Source: Paracoccaceae bacterium
GTDB lineage: Bacteria > Pseudomonadota > Alphaproteobacteria > Rhodobacterales > Rhodobacteraceae
Assembly (NCBI GenBank): GCA_011525185.1
Contig: WTIQ01000332.1
Location: 1-13,014 of the forward strand
DNA: 13,014 bases
Direction of reading: 5' to 3'
Shown: positions 1 through 5,134 of the stretch, one piece after another
How the letters are laid out: the number at the start of each line of letters is the position of its first letter
Numbering within the stretch: position 1 is the first letter of the stretch
Notes under the pieces: model-generated
What the model saw: the letters and a program-made list of their open reading frames with translations, nothing else
The model's database searches: none
What the model was told of the DNA's origin: nothing
Position numbers and translations under genes: made by a program

Positions 1-156
1 CTTGGCACTATATTGGCTATGCGGGCGGGATATGATCCTGTGCGCGGTGCCCGCTTCTTTAGTCGCTTGCCCGATCCAGGTGATAAGTTTTTAGGAACCC
101 ATCCGCCCAGTGCAGCCCGTGTCGAAATGGTGCGACGCACCAGTGTTGGGTCTTAA
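1..156 (+). CDS. M48-family metallopeptidase, C-terminal fragment (5' end outside window)
   Basis: An open frame enters from the left edge and ends at a TAA at 154-156, giving 51 residues. It contains a segment like MRAGYDP followed by an FFSRL motif, then FLGTHPPSAARVEMVRR. This pattern of an 'AGYDP..A..FF' helix and an 'FL.THP....R' tail is typical of the C-terminal end of M48 (Ste24/HtpX/YggG-like) zinc proteases, in which the HExxH site lies upstream and is therefore not visible here. Such enzymes are usually membrane-linked or periplasmic quality-control proteases. The gene converges with dxs, with a 50-base gap, and is probably unrelated to photosynthesis. The family call rests on the tail alone, so the subfamily is uncertain. 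Confidence 0.6.
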   Translation, partial: LGTILAMRAGYDPVRGARFFSRLPDPGDKFLGTHPPSAARVEMVRRTSVGS

Positions 157-172
157 AACTGACATCTTAAAT

Positions 173-187
173 GTGTCGCAGCGACAC
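173..187. terminator. Short inverted repeat between convergent genes, possible bidirectional terminator
   Basis: GTGTCG (173-178) and CGACAC (182-187) form a perfect 6-bp stem with a 3-base loop. It lies between the TAA of the peptidase (154-156) and the TAA of dxs (207-209). There is no clear T-tract on either side, so it may be an mRNA 3'-end hairpin rather than a classic intrinsic terminator. Confidence 0.4.
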
Positions 188-206
188 CTCGAAATGGCAC
201 GCAGCT

Positions 207-2126
207 TTAAGCCGAATTCAGCGGCAACACATTTTTGGCAGGCTGCACCAGATCAAGTATTGCCGCTTCGATATGCGACGCGCTCAAGCAAGCGTCTTCG
301 TACATTTCTTGGGGAGAGGCTTGGTCAATAAAGCGATCCGGAAGCGTCAAGGTACGAATTTTCACACCACGATCTAGCTGACCCGTTTCTGCCAAGTGAT
401 GTAAAACCATCGCTCCAAACCCGCCAACCGAGCCTTGTTCAAGGGTAATAAGCGCTTCGTGATGGTGCACCAATTGCAAAATAAGATCCGTATCAAGAGG
501 TTTAGCAAAACGCGCATCTGCCAAGGTGACGCTGATGCCATACGCCTCAAGCTGTTTTGCAGCTTGCTCCGCTTCTTCAAGATGTGCACCAAAGGACAGG
601 ATCGCCACGTCACTGCCCTGCGAAACAATACGACCCTTCCCGATTTCAAGGGGTTCGCCCCGTTCAGGCAAGAGGACACCCGTTCCATTTCCGCGCGGAT
701 AACGAAACGAAATTGGCCCCTCATCATGGGCTGCGGCCGTTGCAACCATATGCATCAACTCCGCTTCATCAGAGGCCGCCATCACGGTGAAGCCAGGCAA
801 AGTGGCGAGATAGGCCACATCAAAGGCCCCTGCATGGGTCGCCCCATCCGCGCCGACAAGGCCCGCGCGGTCTATGGCAAAGCGCACGGGCAATCCTTGG
901 AGCGCGACATCATGCACAATCTGATCATAGCCTCGCTGCAAAAAGGTGGAGTAAATCGCACAAAAGGGTTTAAGACCGCTCGCCGCCATCCCTGCTGCAA
1001 AGGTCACAGCATGCTGTTCGGCAATACCAACGTCAAACACCCGTGCAGGAAAGGCATCGTTTAAGATATTGATCCCTGTCCCAGAGGGCATTGCCGCTGT
1101 CACGCCAACAATTTTTGGATCATGACGCGCCTCTTGGGTAAGAGCCTTTCCAAAAACACTTGTGTAACTGGGCGCATTTGGTTTCGATTTGACTTGTGTG
1201 CCAGTTTCGACGTTGAATTTAGAGACGCCGTGATAACAATCGGCAGATTGTTCAGCGGGGGCATAGCCCTTTCCCTTAACCGTACAGGCGTGGATTAACA
1301 CAGGTCCTGTCGCACGAGCCCGCGCGGCGCGCAAAACGGGTAAAAGCTGTGATAGGTCATGCCCATTTATTGGGCCAACATACTCAAAGCCAAGCTCCTC
1401 AAACAATGTACCAGACCCGTGAATGCCCGTCACAAGTTGCCGCGCTCGTTTGGCTCCGTCACGCAGAGGCGAGGGCAGTGCCGCTTCAAACCCTTCGGCC
1501 AAGCTCTTCATCTTGGCAAGCGGCTCATTGGCGTAAAGACGCGAAAGATAAGAGGACATCGCCCCGACAGGAGGGGCGATTGACATCTCATTGTCGTTCA
1601 AAATGACAAACAACCGTCGCCCTTCCGCGCCAGCATTGTTCAGCGCTTCATAGGCCATGCCCGCGCTAATCGATCCATCCCCGATCACCGCGATAGCATC
1701 ACCCGTCGGAAGGCCCATGTCTCGCCCGATGCTAAAGCCAAGGGCGGCAGAAATTGAAGTGGAACTATGAGCCGCGCCAAAGGGATCATATTCACTCTCG
1801 CTCCGCTTGGTAAATCCGCTTAAACCATCCTTTTGACGCAAGGTGCGGATACGATCTCTACGTGCTGTCAAAATTTTGTGGGGGTAACATTGATGCCCCA
1901 CATCCCATATTATCTTGTCAAAGGGCGTATTAAAAACCGCATGCAAGGCAACGGTCAGCTCAACCACGCCCAAAGAGGAGCCCAAGTGTCCACCTGTTTC
2001 GGACACCGCTGAAATCACCTCATCGCGCACTTCCTTGGACAATTGCATAAGCTGTGCATCACTAAAGTGGCGCATATCCGCAGGGCTGATAACTTGGTCC
2101 AATATGGATGTGGGTGTGTTTTGCAT
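207..2126 (-). CDS. dxs: 1-deoxy-D-xylulose-5-phosphate synthase
   Basis: This thiamine diphosphate enzyme condenses pyruvate and glyceraldehyde-3-phosphate to DXP, the first step of the MEP isoprenoid pathway that supplies GGPP for carotenoids and the bacteriochlorophyll phytyl tail. The 639 residues match the family length. Visible landmarks are GGHLGSSLG (45-53), the thiamine-diphosphate GDG at 149-151 with the matching NDN at 177-179, the GIAEQHAV block at 367-374 with the catalytic glutamate at 370, and DRAGLVGADG starting at 419. The ATG at 2126 is preceded by AGAGGA about six bases upstream. A dxs gene directly after pufX is the arrangement known in Rhodobacter. About 190 hairpin-rich bases separate it from pufX, so it may be read through from puf or have its own signals. 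Some relatives carry a second dxs elsewhere. Confidence 0.95.
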   Translation of the reverse strand: MQNTPTSILDQVISPADMRHFSDAQLMQLSKEVRDEVISAVSETGGHLGSSLGVVELTVALHAVFNTPFDKIIWDVGHQCYPHKILTARRDRIRTLRQKDGLSGFTKRSESEYDPFGAAHSSTSISAALGFSIGRDMGLPTGDAIAVIGDGSISAGMAYEALNNAGAEGRRLFVILNDNEMSIAPPVGAMSSYLSRLYANEPLAKMKSLAEGFEAALPSPLRDGAKRARQLVTGIHGSGTLFEELGFEYVGPINGHDLSQLLPVLRAARARATGPVLIHACTVKGKGYAPAEQSADCYHGVSKFNVETGTQVKSKPNAPSYTSVFGKALTQEARHDPKIVGVTAAMPSGTGINILNDAFPARVFDVGIAEQHAVTFAAGMAASGLKPFCAIYSTFLQRGYDQIVHDVALQGLPVRFAIDRAGLVGADGATHAGAFDVAYLATLPGFTVMAASDEAELMHMVATAAAHDEGPISFRYPRGNGTGVLLPERGEPLEIGKGRIVSQGSDVAILSFGAHLEEAEQAAKQLEAYGISVTLADARFAKPLDTDLILQLVHHHEALITLEQGSVGGFGAMVLHHLAETGQLDRGVKIRTLTLPDRFIDQASPQEMYEDACLSASHIEAAILDLVQPAKNVLPLNSA

Positions 2127-2132
2127 TTTATC

Positions 2133-2151
2133 CTCTTTGAGAAAAAAAGAG
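2133..2151 (-). promoter_or_regulatory. Possible Shine-Dalgarno-masking hairpin before dxs
   Basis: On the minus-strand RNA, CTCTTT (from 2151 down to 2146) can pair with AAAGAG (2138-2133), leaving a 7-base loop. The second arm contains most of the dxs Shine-Dalgarno AGAGGA, so the fold would partly hide it. The stem is A/U-rich and weak. A T7 run (2148-2142) sits in the first arm and loop, just after a 4-bp AGCG/CGCT stem (2150-2160), so a leaky terminator is another reading. Only the pairing is seen; the function is inferred. Confidence 0.3.
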
Positions 2152-2159
2152 CGCCACGC

Positions 2160-2203
2160 TTAGCAACGCTAACCGTGACGCCAGTCTCCTGTAGCCAACA
2201 GGA
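2160..2203 (-). repeat. Two small inverted repeats in the dxs leader
   Basis: TTAGC (2160-2164) with GCTAA (2168-2172) makes a 5-bp stem with a 3-base loop. TCCTGT (2187-2192) with ACAGGA (2198-2203) makes a 6-bp stem with a 5-base loop. Both are perfect but short, and could be chance or part of the structured pufX-dxs spacer. Confidence 0.35.
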
Positions 2204-2210
2204 AGGGAAC

Positions 2211-2228
2211 CGGGGCGAAACTGCCCCG
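2211..2228 (-). repeat. GC-rich hairpin in pufX-dxs spacer
   Basis: CGGGGC (2211-2216) and GCCCCG (2223-2228) form a perfect, all-GC 6-bp stem with a 6-base loop. It lies two bases from the longer inverted repeat at 2230-2257. No T-tract follows on the minus strand, so it would act as an mRNA-stabilising or pausing structure more readily than as an intrinsic terminator. Confidence 0.5.
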
Positions 2229-2229
2229 C

Positions 2230-2257
2230 ATTTGACCCACGGGAAAATGGGTCAAAT
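2230..2257 (-). terminator. Strong 10-bp inverted repeat, likely puf mRNA 3'-end hairpin
   Basis: ATTTGACCCA (2230-2239) and TGGGTCAAAT (2248-2257) form a perfect 10-bp stem with an 8-base loop, about 60 bases after the pufX stop. It is the strongest fold in this spacer. The position fits the 3' end of a puf transcript, where hairpins block 3' exonucleases. It lacks a U-tract, so full termination is not implied. A protein-binding palindrome is an alternative. Confidence 0.55.
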
Positions 2258-2266
2258 CAGGCTGTT

Positions 2267-2295
2267 GGTGGAGCAATCCTTGACTGCTCAGCACC
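2267..2295 (-). terminator. Bulged hairpin just downstream of pufX
   Basis: GGTG plus GAGCA (2267-2275) can pair with TGCTC (2285-2289) and CACC (2292-2295), giving nine base pairs with a 2-base bulge and a 9-base loop. It starts 21 bases after the pufX stop and may help define or protect the 3' end of puf mRNA. Confidence 0.4.
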
Positions 2296-2316
2296 GACAT
2301 TTGATATGACACCACA

Positions 2317-2559
2317 TCAGGCAACGGTCTCGTCTATGATCTGTTCATAGTATGAGAAACTGTCCGGTGTGGGATCATCCGCTTCTTTGGACTCAGGCGG
2401 CAGAAAGCTAGAGATCACGATCAATATGTAGATAAAGACCCCCATGCCTCCGACCAGTGCTCCTCCGAACAAGGCTCCAGCAAACATGTTGCCAAACCCC
2501 TCTGCCCGAATGCGCTCTGGTGAAAAGTCGCCGTCAAAGATCTGTCTTTTGGAACTCAT
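2317..2559 (-). CDS. pufX: PufX, core-complex (RC-LH1) quinone-channel/dimerisation protein
   Basis: This is an 80-residue protein with a soluble, charged N-terminus (1-22), one membrane helix (about 24-53) and an acidic tail that includes PPESKEADDP. The position right after pufM, the size, the single helix and the small-residue motifs (G28-xxx-G32, G33-xxx-G37) match PufX of Rhodobacter, which interrupts the LH1 ring, lets quinol leave the reaction centre and in some species drives core dimerisation. Sequence identity to PufX is low even between Rhodobacter species, so the call leans on position and topology. The ATG at 2559 follows GGGAG, and the gap from the pufM stop is 12 bases. There is no pufC in its place. 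The acidic C-terminal tail differs from those I recall. Confidence 0.85.
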   Translation of the reverse strand: MSSKRQIFDGDFSPERIRAEGFGNMFAGALFGGALVGGMGVFIYILIVISSFLPPESKEADDPTPDSFSYYEQIIDETVA

Positions 2560-2571
2560 GGTTACTCTCCC

Positions 2572-3495
2572 TTAATCCAGCGGCGCAAAGCCGTGTTCCT
2601 GTGCCCAGAGGTACCAGTTATCCACCACCGTTCCGGTGAGAAGGATACCAATGCCCCCAGTGATCGGAACGAGGACAGCAAACCACCACGCCCAGCGGTG
2701 AATGCCTTCCATTGTGGCGTTAAAGCCCATGGTCCAGCGCCAAAACAAACCTGCTCTTTCAGAGGCCGTACCCCGATCTGCAATTTGTTCCAACTCGCGG
2801 TCACCACCGTAACGAGACACCGCAAGGATCGTGGCCCCATGCATCGCAAAGAGCAGAGCTGATCCATAAAGGAAGGCAATTGAGAGCGCGTGGAACGGAT
2901 TGTAGAACAAGTTTCCGTAGGTCACTGAAAAGGTCATCGTCCAATCCAGGTGTGAAAAGATCCCATAGGGCACCGCTTCAGACCAGCTCCCCATGAAAAC
3001 GGGACGGATCAGACCAAGCACAAGGAACAACCAAATCGCCGAGCCAAAGGCATAAAAGACATGCTTGCCCATCTTGAGTTGCTGCGCGAGCACATAAGAG
3101 CGTGCCCACCAACACATCACCGACACAAGCAGGAAGAAACTGGCGATAAACCATAATCCCCCTTCAGCCAGAGGCGGAATGCTCAGGCCATATTCTGGCG
3201 CAGGCGGCTCAAGCGAGAAATAGAACAAATCCCGCGCAAACACCGCTGGGTTCCATCCCGCCTGTTGCCAATAGCTCAGACCGACGATCATGAACCATGC
3301 CAAACCAGAGGCAAGCGAGGCAAAGCCTAATGCACCCAGATAAAAGGGACCAAGCTGTGCGTTGCCGAACCATCCAAAGAGTCTGGAAAAACTCGTGCCT
3401 TCGCTGCGTTCGCGTAGGTCCACGTCCTCAACCATACCCATTTCTGGAGGGCCCTGAACTTGCACCTGAGTAAAGATATTCTGATACTCAACCAT
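2572..3495 (-). CDS. pufM: Photosynthetic reaction centre M subunit
   Basis: A five-helix integral membrane subunit that, with PufL, binds the bacteriochlorophyll special pair, the accessory bacteriochlorophylls, bacteriopheophytins, quinones and iron. The 307 residues are one fewer than the R. sphaeroides protein I recall, because of a one-residue gap near SIPPLAEGG. Visible ligands are H182 (SHLDW), H202 (FHALS), H219 (AMHGA), E234 and H266 (GIHRWAWW). Y210, central to primary charge separation, and W252 at the QA site are also present. The start at ATG 3495 is supported by a perfect AGGAGG and by homology to MxEYQNIF. The longer open frame starting at 3564 is not the true start. The pufM start overlaps the pufL stop by 8 bases, a sign of translational coupling. 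Confidence 0.98.
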   Translation of the reverse strand: MVEYQNIFTQVQVQGPPEMGMVEDVDLRERSEGTSFSRLFGWFGNAQLGPFYLGALGFASLASGLAWFMIVGLSYWQQAGWNPAVFARDLFYFSLEPPAPEYGLSIPPLAEGGLWFIASFFLLVSVMCWWARSYVLAQQLKMGKHVFYAFGSAIWLFLVLGLIRPVFMGSWSEAVPYGIFSHLDWTMTFSVTYGNLFYNPFHALSIAFLYGSALLFAMHGATILAVSRYGGDRELEQIADRGTASERAGLFWRWTMGFNATMEGIHRWAWWFAVLVPITGGIGILLTGTVVDNWYLWAQEHGFAPLD

Positions 3496-4336
3496 TGATA
3501 CCTCCTTCAAGATCGACCCAGAAGGGCAAATCGACATACCAATACCACCAGTCAGCCCAAGCATCGAACCAGACAGTGCCCGAGACGACTATACAGACTG
3601 CAGACCAGAAGGCGGCATTCAGTGCCAAGAATAGGCCAAGCCGGTGGATACCGAGCGGCCCGATGGAGTAGCCGATAAAGTCACGAAAGAAAGTGTCCTC
3701 GTGCTCTGGCTGACGCATGGTTTCGCCTTTTTCTGGGTTTGCCGCCGACAAGATCAATGATCCGTGCAGAGCCAAAGCCAATGTGGTGGTAAAGAAAAAG
3801 GTGATAGCGTTCATGTGCGCCGGGTTGTAGTGGAAGTTACCGTAGGCATAGCCCACATTGTTCACCCAATCGAGATGGCTGAATATTCCATAAGGAAAGC
3901 CATGTCCCCAAGCGCCCATCAAAACCGGACGAATGACAACGAGGGTGATGTAGGCAAGGATCGCAAAGCTAAAGGCAAACGGGACATGTAGACCCATCCC
4001 CAATTTTCGTGCGATTTCTACCTCACGTAAGGCCCAACTGATAAAGGCAATTGTCGCGCACATTGTAATGAGCTGCCACAATCCTCCCTCAGCCAACGGG
4101 GCCATACCCAACCCGACCTCTAATTCGGGTGGTTCAATGGAGATCAGAAACGGGTTCCACGTGCCCCCGATCGCTGCTCCATAAAATATAAGTACCGTTC
4201 CAAGAAGTGCAAAAAAGGCTGTGGTCACTCCAAAAAACCCTACATAAAAGGGTCCTATCCAGAAATCGAATAGATCACCGCCAATTAACGTTCCCCCTCG
4301 GACGCGATACTTCCTTTCAAAACTTAACAACGCCAT
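3488..4336 (-). CDS. pufL: Photosynthetic reaction centre L subunit
   Basis: The partner of PufM: a five-helix membrane protein that carries the active electron-transfer branch and the QB site. The 282 residues are the family length. Ligands seen, counted with the initiator Met, are H154 (SHLDW), H169, H174 (NPAHM), H191 (LALHG), E213 (EHEDTFF) and H231 (GIHRLG). S224 lies in YSIG. The start MALLSFERKYRVRGG at 4336 is fixed by family similarity and by GGAG seven to ten bases upstream; an ATG 102 bases further upstream (4438) is in frame but would add an unrelated N-terminus that reads through the pufA-pufL hairpin. The gene ends in GGING-TGA, overlapping pufM. Confidence 0.98.
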   Translation of the reverse strand: MALLSFERKYRVRGGTLIGGDLFDFWIGPFYVGFFGVTTAFFALLGTVLIFYGAAIGGTWNPFLISIEPPELEVGLGMAPLAEGGLWQLITMCATIAFISWALREVEIARKLGMGLHVPFAFSFAILAYITLVVIRPVLMGAWGHGFPYGIFSHLDWVNNVGYAYGNFHYNPAHMNAITFFFTTTLALALHGSLILSAANPEKGETMRQPEHEDTFFRDFIGYSIGPLGIHRLGLFLALNAAFWSAVCIVVSGTVWFDAWADWWYWYVDLPFWVDLEGGING

Positions 4337-4409
4337 TGTGTTTCTCCGCGCTATACTTTGGCTGCGCCGACTTTGGGGTAGTGGCCGCCCTTCTTTTAGT
4401 GTTGCGCTA

Positions 4410-4435
4410 TGGGCATGGGGACAGCCCCATGCCCA
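4410..4435 (-). promoter_or_regulatory. pufA-pufL intercistronic mRNA-stabilising hairpin
   Basis: A perfect 11-bp inverted repeat: TGGGCATGGGG (4410-4420) against CCCCATGCCCA (4425-4435), with a 4-base loop. It begins 28 bases after the pufA stop. In Rhodobacter, hairpins at this place protect the short pufBA mRNA from 3' decay, which makes antenna message far more abundant than reaction-centre message. The same role is inferred here from position and strength. Confidence 0.8.
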
Positions 4436-4463
4436 CAACTTAACCAGTTACACCGAAGTGCAC

Positions 4464-4622
4464 TTAGCCGTTGTTTGCTGAAGACAGTTCAAACCAGTTG
4501 AAACCATCTGTGCTGAGCAGAACGAGATGAATCATTGCTGCCAACAAAAAGAGGAAAACACCCTGCACCACGAAAACGCGACGTGGGTCGAAAACCAGCC
4601 AGATTTTGTAAAAATTAGCCAT
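4464..4622 (-). CDS. pufA: Light-harvesting complex 1 alpha subunit
   Basis: A 52-residue single-helix antenna polypeptide that pairs with PufB to bind the B875-type bacteriochlorophylls and carotenoid of the LH1 ring. It starts with MANFYKIWLVFDPRRVF, the typical cytoplasmic segment. The helix carries the AxxxH motif with the bacteriochlorophyll ligand H32, and W43 (His+11) is the expected hydrogen-bond donor to the pigment acetyl group. The C-terminal tail after W43 is about six residues shorter than in R. sphaeroides as I recall it. The ATG at 4622 is 12 bases after the pufB stop, with GGAG upstream. Confidence 0.96.
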   Translation of the reverse strand: MANFYKIWLVFDPRRVFVVQGVFLFLLAAMIHLVLLSTDGFNWFELSSANNG

Positions 4623-4634
4623 GTCTCATACTCC

Positions 4635-4790
4635 TCAGAAATTGAACCAAGGCAGAACGATGTATGTTGCGATATGGGCAACTAAGCACGCAATTGCGAA
4701 AAGCCATAGTCCACTCATATACACAGAATGCAGCTCCTGCGCTTGTTCGTCTGTTAAACCTGTGAATGACAGGTCGCTTCTATCAGCCAT
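4635..4790 (-). CDS. pufB: Light-harvesting complex 1 beta subunit
   Basis: A 51-residue antenna polypeptide. Its N-terminal half is almost identical to the Rhodobacter LH1 beta chain (GLTDEQAQELHSVYMSGLWLF). H21 and H39 are the conserved histidines, H39 being the bacteriochlorophyll ligand. It ends in PWFNF. The Trp normally six residues after the ligand His in R. sphaeroides is Val here, while the Trp at His+9 is kept. The ATG at 4790 has GGAGGG seven bases upstream. It is followed 12 bases later by pufA. Confidence 0.96.
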   Translation of the reverse strand: MADRSDLSFTGLTDEQAQELHSVYMSGLWLFAIACLVAHIATYIVLPWFNF

Positions 4791-4808
4791 AAACTTCCCT
4801 CCGGGTTG

Positions 4809-4865
4809 CTACGCTGACGCCGCAGTGCCCCTGCGGCCGGGTTCCGGAGAGGCTTCTCCGGGCAC
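4809..4865 (-). CDS. Possible GTG-start 18-codon leader ORF, pufK-like position
   Basis: Between pufQ and pufB the minus strand has GTG at 4865 followed by 17 more sense codons and TAG at 4809-4811. The peptide would be MPGEASPEPGRRGTAASA. It overlaps two of the three hairpins here. R. sphaeroides has a short ORF, pufK, at this site that is tied to translational control. There is no good Shine-Dalgarno and the start is not ATG, so this could easily be chance. Confidence 0.2.
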   Translation of the reverse strand: MPGEASPEPGRRGTAASA

Positions 4866-4885
4866 TCGGTTTCAAAGATGAAACC
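4819..4885 (-). promoter_or_regulatory. Three tandem hairpins in pufQ-pufB leader
   Basis: Three perfect 7-bp inverted repeats lie within 67 bases: GCCGCAG/CTGCGGC (4819-4825 and 4831-4837, 5-base loop), CCGGAGA/TCTCCGG (4844-4850 and 4855-4861, 4-base loop) and GGTTTCA/TGAAACC (4868-4874 and 4879-4885, 4-base loop). They fill most of the gap between the pufQ stop and the pufB Shine-Dalgarno. They may protect the 5' end of processed pufBA mRNA or guide RNase cleavage. Function is inferred. Confidence 0.6.
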
Positions 4886-4912
4886 CAGTTTCGCTCTCTC
4901 GCTCCAACTGCG

Positions 4913-5134
4913 TTAGACCGAGAAAATAATCGGTGTGACCCGATGCGCTTCCCCCCAGGCACGCGCCAGTGGGCCGTGCAGCATTAGGGTTTGCTTGCGG
5001 ATCACATCCAGCACCCAAAAAACGGTGGCAAAGGGAATTGCCAGCACGAAAATGATGCTGAAATAAAGAACATACTCGAAATTCCGGCGTTGGGTTGACC
5101 GGGTTTTGGGTAGCTCTGAGGTAACGTCACTCAT
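4913..5134 (-). CDS. pufQ: PufQ, bacteriochlorophyll-synthesis-linked membrane protein
   Basis: A 73-residue protein with one membrane helix (about 22-44) and a C-terminal segment GPLARAWGEAHRVTPIIF that matches the family signature. PufQ is the first gene of the puf operon in Rhodobacter and is needed for normal bacteriochlorophyll levels, possibly as a pigment or porphyrin carrier; its exact action is not settled. The ATG at 5134 follows AGGAGGAG at good spacing and overlaps the bchZ stop by 8 bases. In Rhodobacter the puf promoter lies upstream within bchZ; I could not recognise one here. Confidence 0.92.
   Translation of the reverse strand: MSDVTSELPKTRSTQRRNFEYVLYFSIIFVLAIPFATVFWVLDVIRKQTLMLHGPLARAWGEAHRVTPIIFSV

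Noticed and set aside
435..1064. A 209-codon plus-strand open frame inside dxs
   Set aside because: It is antisense to a well-supported dxs, has low-complexity basic composition and no recognisable motif; the other plus-strand frames under bch, crt and puf genes were rejected for the same reason.
3496..3564. Upstream start at 3564 extending pufM
   Set aside because: It would lie entirely within the pufL coding region, whereas ATG 3495 has a perfect AGGAGG and the known PufM N-terminus.
4337..4438. Upstream ATG at 4438 extending pufL by 34 residues
   Set aside because: The extension runs through the pufA-pufL hairpin, is unlike any PufL N-terminus, and the start at 4336 has both a ribosome site and the family sequence.
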